From positions 1-64,000 of the forward strand of contig JAJQIH010000006.1 in the NCBI GenBank assembly GCA_021199305.1: a stretch of DNA of 64,000 bases, written 5' to 3'. The translations under genes and the position numbers were made by a program. Source of the DNA: Ruminococcus sp. GTDB lineage: Bacteria; Bacillota; Clostridia; Oscillospirales; Ruminococcaceae. The notes beneath the pieces were generated by a model. The model saw only the letters and a program-made list of their open reading frames with translations, was not told the DNA's origin and ran no database searches. How positions within the stretch are numbered: the stretch's first letter is position 1; every line of letters starts with the position of its first letter. Below, one piece after another: positions 26,884-35,743 of this stretch.

Positions 26884-28287
26884 ATGATAAAAAAAGCAAG
26901 GGTCTTAAGACTTTCAAAACGAGTGCTTGTGGTATTAACTGCTGTAGCTTCGGTAATTGGAGCGACTTCAACTTTTGGAAACGACGTTTCCGCACCAATT
27001 TACACTCAGGCGGAGGAAACGCTTGAGGATTACGAGGAGCAGATTGAGGAGTATCAGGAAAAGCAGGAGGAATACGACGCACTTATCGCTGAAACGGAGG
27101 ACGATATTGCCGCAGAGGAGGAAAACCAGGCGGCGATAGAAGCTCAGATTGAAACCGTTCAGGCGACCATTTATGAATACAGCAAGATGATAGCTGATAT
27201 ACAGACAAACCTCGACGAGGTTCAGGAGAGCATCGAAGCGCTGAATGAACAGATTGAGGAAACGGAAGCTACGATTGAGCAAAAGCAGACGGAAATTGAA
27301 GAGGGTATTTCGGACTTCAAGCTGCGGATTCGGGCAATGTACGTAGCAGGCGACGATTCGTATATTTCGATTCTGTTTGGCTCAACCGACTTTTACGACG
27401 CTCTTATGAGAGTCGAGCTTATAAACAGAGTTGCGGAGCATGACGACGAGGTAATCGACGACCTCGTTCAGAAGAAAACCGAGCTTGAAGAAGCGAAGGC
27501 GACTCTTGAAGACCAGAAGGCTGAGGTCGAGGTTCAGAAGGAAGAGCTTGAAGAGCAGAAGGAAACATATAACTCCAAAAAGGCTGAGCAGCAGACGCAA
27601 ATGGATAAGCTTTCAATTTTAGTAGCGCAGAGCGAGGCTCAGATTGAAGCGCTCGAAGCGGACAAGGAAGCGCACGAGGCTCAGAAGGAAGAATATGCGG
27701 CTCTTGAAGAAGAAGCTCAGGAGATGTGGAATCAGCTTTACGAGGAAGCAGAAGCCAAGAGAAAGGCGGCTGAAGAGGAAGCCAAGCGGCTTGCCGAAGC
27801 GGCGGAAAACAGCGATACAAGCTATGATACTTCAAACGATACAGATTACACAACAGGTTCGTCAGGAAGCTTTATCTGGCCGTTGCCAGGACATTACGTA
27901 ATTACTTACGGAGTTGGTTACCGCTGGGGCTCCTATCACGCAGGAATTGATATTGCCGACAGCAATGTTGGCGGAGCGCAGATTGTAGCATCGGACTCAG
28001 GAACTGTTGTAGTAGCTGAAAATACCTGTCCTCACAACTATGGAAAGAGTTCAAGCTGTGGCTGCGGCGGCGGTTACGGAAGATATTGCATAGTCGATCA
28101 CGGAAACGGATATATGACGCTGTACGGTCATATGACAAACTGTATAGTAACGGTTGGACAGACGGTTGAGCAGGGCGAAACGCTCGGCTATGTAGGTTCA
28201 ACAGGATTTTCAACAGGAAACCACCTTCACTTTGAAGTAAGAAAGGACGGAACAGCGGTAAATCCGGAGAACTACGTTTCACCGTAA
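26884..28287 (+). CDS. Coiled-coil M23 peptidoglycan endopeptidase (PcsB/EnvC-like)
   Basis: A 467-residue secreted murein hydrolase. After a signal peptide (about 1-35, LVVLTAVASVIGATSTFG) comes a long Glu/Gln/Lys-rich coiled coil (about 40-300), then a Ser/Thr/Asp linker and a C-terminal M23 LytM domain. The zinc ligands are His352 and Asp356 (GSYHAGIDIAD) and the HLH at 447-449. An unusual Cys-rich insert (C382, H384, C392, C394, C402) interrupts the domain. The position after ftsEX marks it as the FtsEX-activated hydrolase. The ATG at 26884 is preferred over a GTG one codon earlier. Confidence 0.9.
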   Translation: MIKKARVLRLSKRVLVVLTAVASVIGATSTFGNDVSAPIYTQAEETLEDYEEQIEEYQEKQEEYDALIAETEDDIAAEEENQAAIEAQIETVQATIYEYSKMIADIQTNLDEVQESIEALNEQIEETEATIEQKQTEIEEGISDFKLRIRAMYVAGDDSYISILFGSTDFYDALMRVELINRVAEHDDEVIDDLVQKKTELEEAKATLEDQKAEVEVQKEELEEQKETYNSKKAEQQTQMDKLSILVAQSEAQIEALEADKEAHEAQKEEYAALEEEAQEMWNQLYEEAEAKRKAAEEEAKRLAEAAENSDTSYDTSNDTDYTTGSSGSFIWPLPGHYVITYGVGYRWGSYHAGIDIADSNVGGAQIVASDSGTVVVAENTCPHNYGKSSSCGCGGGYGRYCIVDHGNGYMTLYGHMTNCIVTVGQTVEQGETLGYVGSTGFSTGNHLHFEVRKDGTAVNPENYVSP

Positions 28288-28367
28288 AAAACATAAAAAC
28301 AGAGAATACAGAAAAAACAGATAGAAAAAAGAGAGAACAAAAGAGACGCCTACAGGAGGCAACAAAA

Positions 28368-29789
28368 ATGAAAATTAAACGAAACGCAAAGGCTGTGCTT
28401 GCGGTTTTGCTTTCGGCTATGGTTTGCGTATGCTTGGCTTCAGGCGAGCAGGGAGATTATTCCTACGCAGACGATACCTCCGATTACGAGCAGCAGTTAA
28501 GCGAAATTGCTGAAAAGCAGGAGGAGCTTGCTGATAAGATTTCCGAGCTTCAGGATAATATCGCCGAAGAGGAGGAATATCAGCAGCTTATCGAAAGTCA
28601 GATTGAAACTACAAGCCAGAAGATAGAGCTTATCGACAGCCATCTGACAACCCTGTCGGAGGAAATGGACGAGATTTCTGCGAGCATCAGCGAAACGACA
28701 GAAAAGCTTGACGCTCAGAAGAGCGATATAGAGGAAGGAATATCAGACTTCAAGCTTAGGCTCAGAAGTCTCTATCTTGCTGGTTCAAGCACATATACTT
28801 CGGTAATTTTAGGCTCTGACGACTTTTTCGATATGCTGATGAAGATAGAGCTTGTCGAGCGTGTCGCAGCTCACGACGACGAGCTGATAGACAGCCTTGT
28901 CGCTCAGAAGGACGATTATGAGCAGACGGTAGAGGAGCTTAACTCGCAAAAGGCGGAGCTTGAAGAAAAGCAGGCTGATTACGAGGAGCAAAAATCCTCA
29001 ATGACAGACGAGATTCAGAACCTGAGCGAGCTTTATGAATCTGTCAGTGCTGAGCTTGAGGAGCTTGAAGCGGAAAAGAGCAAGTATGTTGACCAGAAGT
29101 CTGATTACGACGCCGAGCAGGATTCCTTCGAGCAGCAGCTTCAGGCGGCTATCAAGGCGCAAAGCGAAAAGGTAGCGGCAACAACCACTACTACCACCGA
29201 AGCGACCACAACAACCACCACTACCGAGCCAACGACAACAACTACTACAACCACGACGACGGCTTCAACAGGCACAACCAACAAGAAAACAACAACCACC
29301 ACTACCACGACGAAAAAGACAACTACAACCACCAAAAAGACAACAACTACAACGACTACAACTCAGTCGTCATCAGGCTTTAAGTGGCCGTGTCCGGGAT
29401 ATTACCTTATCACCTCGAGCTTTGGCTCAAGGTGGGGTTCCTTCCATTACGGAATGGACATCGGAAACAGCGGAATCAGAGGCGCAAGCGTTGTTGCGGC
29501 AAAGTCCGGAACTGTAATTATGACGAACAATTCCTGCACTCACGACTACGGAAAGAGTGAAAGCTGCGGCTGCGGCTGGGGCTGGGGAAATTATTGCGTA
29601 ATAGATCACGGCGACGGCTATCAGACAATTTACGCTCATATGTCTGAATGTAAGGTAAGCGTCGGACAGACGGTAACTCAAGGTCAGCTTTTAGGCTATG
29701 TAGGTTCAACAGGCTGGTCGACAGGTCCGCATCTGCACTTTGAGATAAGAATTGACGGAACTGCTGTTGACCCGATGAAATACTTCTAA
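28368..29789 (+). CDS. Second coiled-coil M23 endopeptidase with a Thr-rich linker
   Basis: A 473-residue paralogue of the preceding gene: signal peptide (about 1-35, AVLLSAMVCVCLASG), coiled coil (about 38-265), a polythreonine linker with scattered Lys/Ala/Glu (about 267-335), then an M23 domain with GSFHYGMDIGNS and GPHLHFEIR. It keeps the same Cys-rich insert (CTHDYGKSESCGCGWGWG then NYC). The linker replaces the acidic tail of the first copy and probably reaches across the wall or is glycosylated. AGGAGG precedes the ATG. Confidence 0.9.
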   Translation: MKIKRNAKAVLAVLLSAMVCVCLASGEQGDYSYADDTSDYEQQLSEIAEKQEELADKISELQDNIAEEEEYQQLIESQIETTSQKIELIDSHLTTLSEEMDEISASISETTEKLDAQKSDIEEGISDFKLRLRSLYLAGSSTYTSVILGSDDFFDMLMKIELVERVAAHDDELIDSLVAQKDDYEQTVEELNSQKAELEEKQADYEEQKSSMTDEIQNLSELYESVSAELEELEAEKSKYVDQKSDYDAEQDSFEQQLQAAIKAQSEKVAATTTTTTEATTTTTTTEPTTTTTTTTTTASTGTTNKKTTTTTTTTKKTTTTTKKTTTTTTTTQSSSGFKWPCPGYYLITSSFGSRWGSFHYGMDIGNSGIRGASVVAAKSGTVIMTNNSCTHDYGKSESCGCGWGWGNYCVIDHGDGYQTIYAHMSECKVSVGQTVTQGQLLGYVGSTGWSTGPHLHFEIRIDGTAVDPMKYF

Positions 29790-29830
29790 AAAGAAAAACA
29801 GAGAATTTCTGAAAAATATTTTAAAAACGC

Positions 29831-29859
29831 TTGACTTTTTGTCAGGCGTTTGCTATAAT
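29831..29859 (+). promoter_or_regulatory. Promoter of rplJ-rplL
   Basis: TTGACT (29831-29836), 17 bases, TATAAT (29854-29859), with extended -10 TGC. A strong promoter immediately before the L10 leader. Confidence 0.85.
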
Positions 29860-29867
29860 AACTAAGC

Positions 29868-29998
29868 ATTCGTATCTAAAGACAGCAGGCTGTTTTAAAA
29901 ACGGAAGTCCTGCCGAGGATTATGCAAAGTAATTTATGACTTTGTTTTGTCTCTTTTCGTCTTTGGAGGAAAAGAGATTTTTTATTGAGATACGGGCT
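29868..29998 (+). ncRNA. Ribosomal protein L10 leader
   Basis: The segment AGACAGCAGGCTG (from about 29880) with TCCTGCCGAGGAT (about 29908-29922) matches the core of the known L10 leader (Rfam L10_leader) where the L10-L12 complex binds and represses. CGTATCT (29871-29877) can close the whole element with AGATACG (29988-29994). At its 3' end TCTCTTTT (29950-29957) pairs with AAAAGAGA (29970-29977) before TTTTTT, an intrinsic terminator, so control may act by attenuation. Confidence 0.85.
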
Positions 29999-30024
29999 AT
30001 TTTCAAAATAGTGAGGTGAAAAAT

Positions 30025-30534
30025 ATGCCAAGTGAAAAGATTTTGCTTGCAAAGAAGGAAAAGGTAGCAGCTTTGACCGACGCTATCAAGAACTCAGCAG
30101 CAGGCGTTCTCGTTGATTACAGAGGTATCACCGTTGAGGAGGATACCAAGCTTCGTAAGGAGCTGAGAGAAGCGGGAGTTTCTTACTCAGTTGAAAAGAA
30201 CTCAATGCTTCGCTTCGCATTAAAGGACGCAGGTTACGATGAGCTCACAGGCGTTCTTGAGGGAACTACGGCTATCGCTATTTCAAACGACGACCAGACA
30301 GCTCCTGCAAGAATTTTAGGTAAGTTCGCTGAGGAACACGCAGATAAGTTCAACCTCAAGGCTGGATATATCGGTGAGGAAATTTACGACGTAGCTGGTG
30401 TTACTGCACTTTCAAAGATTCCTTCAAAGGAAGTTTTGCTCGCACAGCTCGTTGGTTCTCTACAGGGACCAATCACAGGACTTGCAGCAATACTCAAGGC
30501 TGTTCAGGACAGCAAGGAGAGCGAGGTTGCATAA
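30025..30534 (+). CDS. rplJ: 50S ribosomal protein L10
   Basis: A 169-residue stalk-base protein. MPSEKILLAKKEKVAALTD and GVLVDYRGITVEEDTKLRK are L10 landmarks, and the C-terminal helix that holds the L12 dimers is present. GAGGTG at 30013-30018 supports the ATG at 30025 rather than the GTG at 30016. rplK-rplA and rpoB are not adjacent, unlike the common order. Confidence 0.95.
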   Translation: MPSEKILLAKKEKVAALTDAIKNSAAGVLVDYRGITVEEDTKLRKELREAGVSYSVEKNSMLRFALKDAGYDELTGVLEGTTAIAISNDDQTAPARILGKFAEEHADKFNLKAGYIGEEIYDVAGVTALSKIPSKEVLLAQLVGSLQGPITGLAAILKAVQDSKESEVA

Positions 30535-30612
30535 TAATATTTATGCTGCCTGAGATGTCAGACGGGGGAACAACCCGAAAATTCAATTTAAATTAAAAAA
30601 GGAGAAATTATC

Positions 30613-30984
30613 ATGGCTTCAGAGAAAATTTTAAAGTTTGTAGAAGATGTTAAGGCTTTGTCAGTTCTTGAGCTTGCAGAGCTTGTAGAGGCAATTCAGG
30701 ACGAATTTGGCGTAACAGCAGCAGTTGCTGCTGCTCCAGCAGCAGGCGGTGCTGCAGCTGCAGAGGAAGAAAAGACTGAATTTGACGTAGTATTGACTTC
30801 ATTTGGTGACGCTAAGATGGCAGTTATCAAGGCAGTTAAGGAAGTTACAGGTCTTGGACTTAAGGAGTCCAAGGAGCTTGTTGAATCAGCACCAAAGGCT
30901 ATCAAGGAAGCTTGTCCTAAGGCTGAGGCTGAGGAGATCAAGACTAAGCTTGAAACAGCTGGCGCAAGCGTAGAGCTTAAGTAA
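30613..30984 (+). CDS. rplL: 50S ribosomal protein L7/L12
   Basis: A 123-residue stalk protein that recruits translation GTPases. The N-terminal dimerisation helix ([16 protein letters not shown]) is followed by an Ala/Gly hinge ([12 protein letters not shown]) and the C-terminal domain ([36 protein letters not shown]). AAGGAG lies upstream, 78 bases after rplJ. Codon use is strongly biased, as expected of a highly expressed gene. Confidence 0.97.
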   Translation: MASEKILKFVEDVKALSVLELAELVEAIQDEFGVTAAVAAAPAAGGAAAAEEEKTEFDVVLTSFGDAKMAVIKAVKEVTGLGLKESKELVESAPKAIKEACPKAEAEEIKTKLETAGASVELK

Positions 30985-31014
30985 TTCAAAGCTCAGGCTA
31001 TTTTGAAAAGTATG

Positions 31015-31047
31015 GAACGGAAGATTTACTCTTCCGTTCTTTTTTTT
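31015..31047 (+). terminator. Rho-independent terminator after rplL
   Basis: GAACGGAAGA (31015-31024) pairs perfectly with TCTTCCGTTC (31030-31039) and is followed by eight T. Confidence 0.96.
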
Positions 31048-31145
31048 GTGCTTTTTGCATTTAATTTAACAAAAGGCAAGACAATATACACAAAAAAGGA
31101 CGTTGAATTTTGTTAATTATGCACATAGTATTTTGAAGAATGGTG

Positions 31146-31154
31146 TGGTATAAT
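31146..31154 (+). promoter_or_regulatory. Extended -10 promoter of the lipoprotein gene
   Basis: TGG-TATAAT (31146-31154) lies about 95 bases before the gene. No good -35 is seen at the right distance, as often with extended -10 promoters. Confidence 0.5.
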
Positions 31155-31250
31155 ATAGGTGTAAAGATGGTAAGCGAAGCGATGGTAATATATGTATGAT
31201 TCATAATACTGTTAGCTTCAGGTTTATTTATATCAAGGAGATGATGTCTT

Positions 31251-31835
31251 ATGAAAAAACTACTCTTTATAATTACAGCGTGTACAATGCTGATGCTATG
31301 CGCTTGCTCCTCTGATACAAACACCGAAAGCTTAATTGATGAGGAAACTACAGAAACAACAGAAAATACTGAGGTTCAAGAGATTGCAGCAACGGAAGCG
31401 GAAATCGAAACAGAAGAAGCTACAAAGCTATTATATCCGCCTGCGCAAACACCTGGTGATGAAACATATGAAATATTGGCTGATGATATATGGCTTTATA
31501 CCTGCACCGGAACGAATATAGACCCAGTTTATGAAGAAATCACAGATACTGATGTAAAGGTAAAGATATATAATATGGTAAGAAATGCCGTTGAGTGCGA
31601 AGAGATAGATTATGACAAGTATGAAATGTGGATTGGATGTACCAGTTATCGTGCCAAGCTGGTGCTTTCAAATGGTGAATGCTATCGAATCTATTTAGGT
31701 GGTGCTGGGAACACTTGTGAGAATTTTACAGTTTACGGAACTCGTGAAGGCAGCTATCGGCTCAACGCAGAGTTTATGAATGAATTTTACGACCTGTTAG
31801 GAATCCAGCAACCTACAATAGCCTCAGAAGAATAG
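31251..31835 (+). CDS. Putative lipoprotein of unknown function
   Basis: A 194-residue exported protein. The signal peptide MKKLLFIITACTMLMLCAC ends in a lipobox-like LCAC (Cys20), then a Ser/Asp/Thr/Glu-rich linker to about residue 65. The folded part (70-190) includes PGDETYEILADDIWLYTC, a strand with CTSYRAKLVLSNGECYRIYL and a final helix EFMNEFYDLLG. I do not recognise the family. It is flanked by a terminator upstream and its own weak promoter. The codon use is looser than in its neighbours, which could mean recent arrival. Confidence 0.75.
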   Translation: MKKLLFIITACTMLMLCACSSDTNTESLIDEETTETTENTEVQEIAATEAEIETEEATKLLYPPAQTPGDETYEILADDIWLYTCTGTNIDPVYEEITDTDVKVKIYNMVRNAVECEEIDYDKYEMWIGCTSYRAKLVLSNGECYRIYLGGAGNTCENFTVYGTREGSYRLNAEFMNEFYDLLGIQQPTIASEE

Positions 31836-31871
31836 AACTATCGGCAAAAAAATAATTAAACAAATCAAGTA

Positions 31872-31904
31872 TACCGCAGCCCGTTTATGTGACGAGCTGC
31901 GGTA
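31872..31904 (+). terminator. Hairpin after the lipoprotein gene
   Basis: TACCGCAGC (31872-31880) pairs perfectly with GCTGCGGTA (31896-31904). The T-run is poor (ATTGTG), so termination may be inefficient. Confidence 0.5.
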
Positions 31905-31942
31905 ATTGTGTAGAAAATCACGTAAAAAGTTGAGTTTTACGC

Positions 31943-31971
31943 TTTACAAATTAAGTATCTTGTGATAAAAT
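31943..31971 (+). promoter_or_regulatory. Promoter of the PFOR gene
   Basis: TTTACA (31943-31948), 17 bases, TAAAAT (31966-31971). Predicted start near 31978, giving a 90-base leader. Confidence 0.65.
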
Positions 31972-32067
31972 AAATAAGAACATAATGTAGGTCGAAGCTG
32001 TTGGTTGATGCTGGCAGCTCGCCGAAATTTTTGTATAGTTTATTTTATATTCCGGAGGAGGATAAAA

Positions 32068-35000
32068 ATGGCAAGAAAAATGAAAACCATGGATGGTAAC
32101 AATGCTGCTGCATGGGCGTCATATCCGTTCACTGAGGTAGCTGCTATCTATCCTATCACACCGTCGTCAGTTATGGCGGAGGTAACCGACCAGTGGTCTG
32201 CAAAGGGTCAGACGAATATTTTCGGTACACCTGTAAAGGTTGCTGAAATGCAGTCTGAGGCAGGAGCTTCAGGAACAGTACACGGCTCTTTATCAGCAGG
32301 CGCACTCACTACTACTTATACAGCATCACAGGGCTTATTGCTTATGATTCCGAATATGTATAAGATTGCAGGTGAGCTTCTTCCTTGCGTAATTCACGTT
32401 TCAGCAAGATGTGTAGCTTCTCACGCTCTTAACATTTTTGGTGACCATTCTGACATATATGCTTGCCGTCAGACAGGTTTCGCAATGCTTTGCTCGACAA
32501 ACCCACAGGAGGTAATGGATCTCGGTACAGTTGCACACTTGGCAACAATCAAGGGCAGAGTTCCGTTTATTCACTTCTTTGACGGATTCAGAACATCCCA
32601 TGAGATTCAGAAGATTGAAACCTGGGACAAGGCTGACGTTGAGGAAATGGTTGATAAGAAGGCTATTCAGGAATTCAGAGACAGAGCTATCAATCCTGAA
32701 CATCCATCCTTAAGAGGTACAGCTCAGAACCCTGATATATTCTTCCAGGCAAGAGAAGCTTGCAACAGCTACTACGATGCAATTCCTGGTGTTGTTGAAG
32801 AGTATATGAACAAGGTAAACGAGAAGATTGGTACCGACTACAAGCTATTTAACTACTATGGACATCCACAGGCTACGCACATTATCGTTGCTATGGGTTC
32901 TGTCTGTGACACTATCGAGGAAACTATCGACTACCTCAATGCTGTCGAGGGCACAAAGTTGGGACTTGTCAAGGTTCGTCTTTACAGACCTTTCGTAGCT
33001 TCAAAGCTTGTTGAGGTTATTCCTGATACAGTTACACAGATTTCTGTTCTTGACAGAACCAAGGAGCCAGGTTCACTTGGCGAGCCTTTGTACCTTGACG
33101 TTGTTGCAGCTTTGAAGGGAACACAGTTCCATGACGTAACAATCGCTTCCGGTAGATATGGACTTGGTTCTAAGGATACAACTCCTGCACAGATCAAGGC
33201 AGTTTACTGGAATGCTGACTGGAAGGAAAACTTCAAGCCAAGATTTACAATCGGTATCGACGACGATGTAACAAATCTTTCACTCGACACTGAGGAGAAG
33301 ATTGACACAGCACCAGCTGGAACTACTTCATGTAAGTTCTGGGGACTCGGAGCTGACGGTACTGTTGGAGCTAACAAGAACTCCATCAAGATTATCGGTG
33401 ACCACACAGATCTTTATGCACAGGCATATTTCTCATATGACTCAAAGAAGTCAGGCGGCGTAACAGTTTCTCACCTGAGATTTGGTAAGACACCTATCAA
33501 GTCAACATACCTCATCAATCAGGCTGACTTTGTAGCTTGCCACAACGAGTCATACATCACAAAGTACAATATCGTAAACGACATCAAGCCAGGCGGAACA
33601 TTCCTTCTGAACACACAGTGGGACGAAAAGGGACTTGAAAAGCATCTTCCTGGACAGGTTAAGAGATATATCGCTCAGAATGACATCAAGTTCTACATCA
33701 TCAACGGCGTTAAGATTGGTAAGGAAATCGGACTAGGAAACAGAATCAACACAGTTTTACAGTCTGCATTCTTCAAGCTTTCCGGAATTATCCCAATGGA
33801 AGACGCTATCAAGTATATGAAGGACGCTGCTACTGCTTCTTATTCAAAGAAGGGTGAAGCTATCGTTAAGATGAACCACGACGCTATCGACGCTGGTTGT
33901 GAGCAGGTAGTTGAGGTTAAGGTTCCTGAGGCATGGAAGACAGCTAAGGACACCAAGATGGGTCAGAAGGCAGTTAAGATTGCTGATAAGAACCTTCAGA
34001 AGTTCGTAAACGACATTCTGATTCCTTGTAACGCTCAGGAGGGCGACAAGCTTCCTGTTTCTACATTCAAGGATATGGCAGACGGTACATTCCCACAGGG
34101 TTCAGCTGCTTTTGAAAAGAGAGGAATTGCTGTTGACGTACCTTGCTGGAACAGCGAAAACTGTATTCAGTGTAACTTCTGCTCATACGTTTGTCCACAC
34201 GCAGTTATCAGACCTGCTGTAATGACAGACGAGGAGCTTGCTAAGGCACCAAAGCTCGCTCAGGAAAAGGCTGTCAAGATGACAGGTATGCCAGGCTACA
34301 ACTTTGTAATGACAATGTCAGCTCTTGACTGTACAGGCTGCGGCTCCTGCGTAAATGTTTGTCCTGGTAAGAAGGGCAACAAGGCTCTTAATATGATGCC
34401 GCTTGAATCTCAGCTTGCTGAGCAGGAGGTATTCAATTACGCTCTTACACTTCCTGAGAAGAAGGACGTTCTTGCTAAGTTCAAGGAAACAACCGTTAAG
34501 GGTTCACAGTTCAAGCAGCCGCTTCTTGAATTCTCAGGCGCTTGCGCAGGCTGTGGTGAAACTCCTTATGCTAAGCTTATCACTCAGCTGTTTGGCGACA
34601 GAATGTATATCGCCAACGCTACTGGTTGTTCTTCAATCTGGGGCGGTTCAGCACCTACAACACCATACACAGTAAACAAGGACGGTAAGGGTCCTGCTTG
34701 GGCGAACTCATTGTTTGAGGATAACGCAGAGTACGGCTACGGTATGTTCCTTGCACAAAATACAATCAGACAGAGAACAGTTGCTAAGGTTCTTGACCTT
34801 CAGAAGACTACAAAGACAGCAGCTTTGAAGGAAGCTATCGAAGGCTATCTTTCAACTATCGACGACGGCGCAGCTAACAGCGCAGCAACTGATACTCTTA
34901 TTGCAGCTCTCAAGAAGAGCAAGTCAAAGGCTGCTGAGGAAATTCTCAAGGATGCAGACTTCCTCAGAAAGAAGTCAATGTGGATCTTCGGCGGAGACGG

Positions 35001-35637
35001 CTGGGCTTACGATATTGGATTCTCAGGTCTTGACCATGTTATCGCTCAGGGCGAGGACGTAAACATCTTCGTATTCGATACTGAGGTTTACTCAAATACA
35101 GGCGGACAGTCCTCCAAGTCAACTCCAACTGGTGCTATCGCACAGTTTGCAGCTGCTGGTAAGGAAGTCAAGAAGAAGGACTTAGCTGGAATTGCTATGA
35201 CTTACGGCTATGTATATGTTGCTCATATCGCTATGGGTGCAGATTACAACCAGTGCATCAAGGCAATTTCTGAAGCTGAGGCTTATCACGGACCTTCACT
35301 CATCATCGCTTACGCTCCATGTATCAACCATGGTATCAAGGGCGGTATGAGCATCGCTCAGACAGAGGAGAAGAAGGCTGTTGAGGCTGGATACTGGCAC
35401 CTTTACAGATTCAATCCTGATCTCAAGAAGCAGGGCAAGGATCCATTCATTCTTGATTCCAAGGCTCCAACCAAGGATTATAAGGACTTCATTATGGGCG
35501 AGGTAAGATACAACGCTCTTGCAAGACAGAATCCTGAGAGAGCTGAAAAGCTCTTCGACAGCGCAGTTAAGAACGCAGCAGACAGATATGATTATCTGAA
35601 GCGTTTGGCTAAGCTTTATAACGACAGCGAGGAATAA
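32068..35637 (+). CDS. nifJ: Pyruvate:ferredoxin (flavodoxin) oxidoreductase
   Basis: A 1189-residue single-chain PFOR converting pyruvate and CoA to acetyl-CoA and CO2 while reducing ferredoxin. The N-terminal pyrophosphate domain begins KMKTMDGNNAAAWASYPFTE and has YPITPSSVMAE. The ferredoxin-like insert has CIQCNFCSYVCPH and CTGCGSCVNVCPG, two [4Fe-4S] sites. The C-terminal TPP domain has GACAGCGETPYAKL and WIFGGDGWAYDIGFSG. The ATG at 32068 follows GGAGGAGG; the upstream in-frame ATG is rejected. It is monocistronic with strongly biased codons, so it is highly expressed. Confidence 0.97.
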   Translation: MARKMKTMDGNNAAAWASYPFTEVAAIYPITPSSVMAEVTDQWSAKGQTNIFGTPVKVAEMQSEAGASGTVHGSLSAGALTTTYTASQGLLLMIPNMYKIAGELLPCVIHVSARCVASHALNIFGDHSDIYACRQTGFAMLCSTNPQEVMDLGTVAHLATIKGRVPFIHFFDGFRTSHEIQKIETWDKADVEEMVDKKAIQEFRDRAINPEHPSLRGTAQNPDIFFQAREACNSYYDAIPGVVEEYMNKVNEKIGTDYKLFNYYGHPQATHIIVAMGSVCDTIEETIDYLNAVEGTKLGLVKVRLYRPFVASKLVEVIPDTVTQISVLDRTKEPGSLGEPLYLDVVAALKGTQFHDVTIASGRYGLGSKDTTPAQIKAVYWNADWKENFKPRFTIGIDDDVTNLSLDTEEKIDTAPAGTTSCKFWGLGADGTVGANKNSIKIIGDHTDLYAQAYFSYDSKKSGGVTVSHLRFGKTPIKSTYLINQADFVACHNESYITKYNIVNDIKPGGTFLLNTQWDEKGLEKHLPGQVKRYIAQNDIKFYIINGVKIGKEIGLGNRINTVLQSAFFKLSGIIPMEDAIKYMKDAATASYSKKGEAIVKMNHDAIDAGCEQVVEVKVPEAWKTAKDTKMGQKAVKIADKNLQKFVNDILIPCNAQEGDKLPVSTFKDMADGTFPQGSAAFEKRGIAVDVPCWNSENCIQCNFCSYVCPHAVIRPAVMTDEELAKAPKLAQEKAVKMTGMPGYNFVMTMSALDCTGCGSCVNVCPGKKGNKALNMMPLESQLAEQEVFNYALTLPEKKDVLAKFKETTVKGSQFKQPLLEFSGACAGCGETPYAKLITQLFGDRMYIANATGCSSIWGGSAPTTPYTVNKDGKGPAWANSLFEDNAEYGYGMFLAQNTIRQRTVAKVLDLQKTTKTAALKEAIEGYLSTIDDGAANSAATDTLIAALKKSKSKAAEEILKDADFLRKKSMWIFGGDGWAYDIGFSGLDHVIAQGEDVNIFVFDTEVYSNTGGQSSKSTPTGAIAQFAAAGKEVKKKDLAGIAMTYGYVYVAHIAMGADYNQCIKAISEAEAYHGPSLIIAYAPCINHGIKGGMSIAQTEEKKAVEAGYWHLYRFNPDLKKQGKDPFILDSKAPTKDYKDFIMGEVRYNALARQNPERAEKLFDSAVKNAADRYDYLKRLAKLYNDSEE

Positions 35638-35665
35638 TCCCCTCAATGTTCTGTTAAAACAAATC

Positions 35666-35698
35666 AACCCTCTTGTCAATTCTGGCAAGAGGGTTTTT
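35666..35698. terminator. Terminator between nifJ and the convergent GT2 gene
   Basis: AACCCTCTTG (35666-35675) pairs with CAAGAGGGTT (35686-35695), followed by TTTTTG on the plus strand. It may also serve the minus-strand glycosyltransferase gene that ends at 35744. Confidence 0.9.
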
Positions 35699-35743
35699 GC
35701 GTCTTAAAAAATAAGCTGCACCGAATTTCGATGCAGCGTGTTC

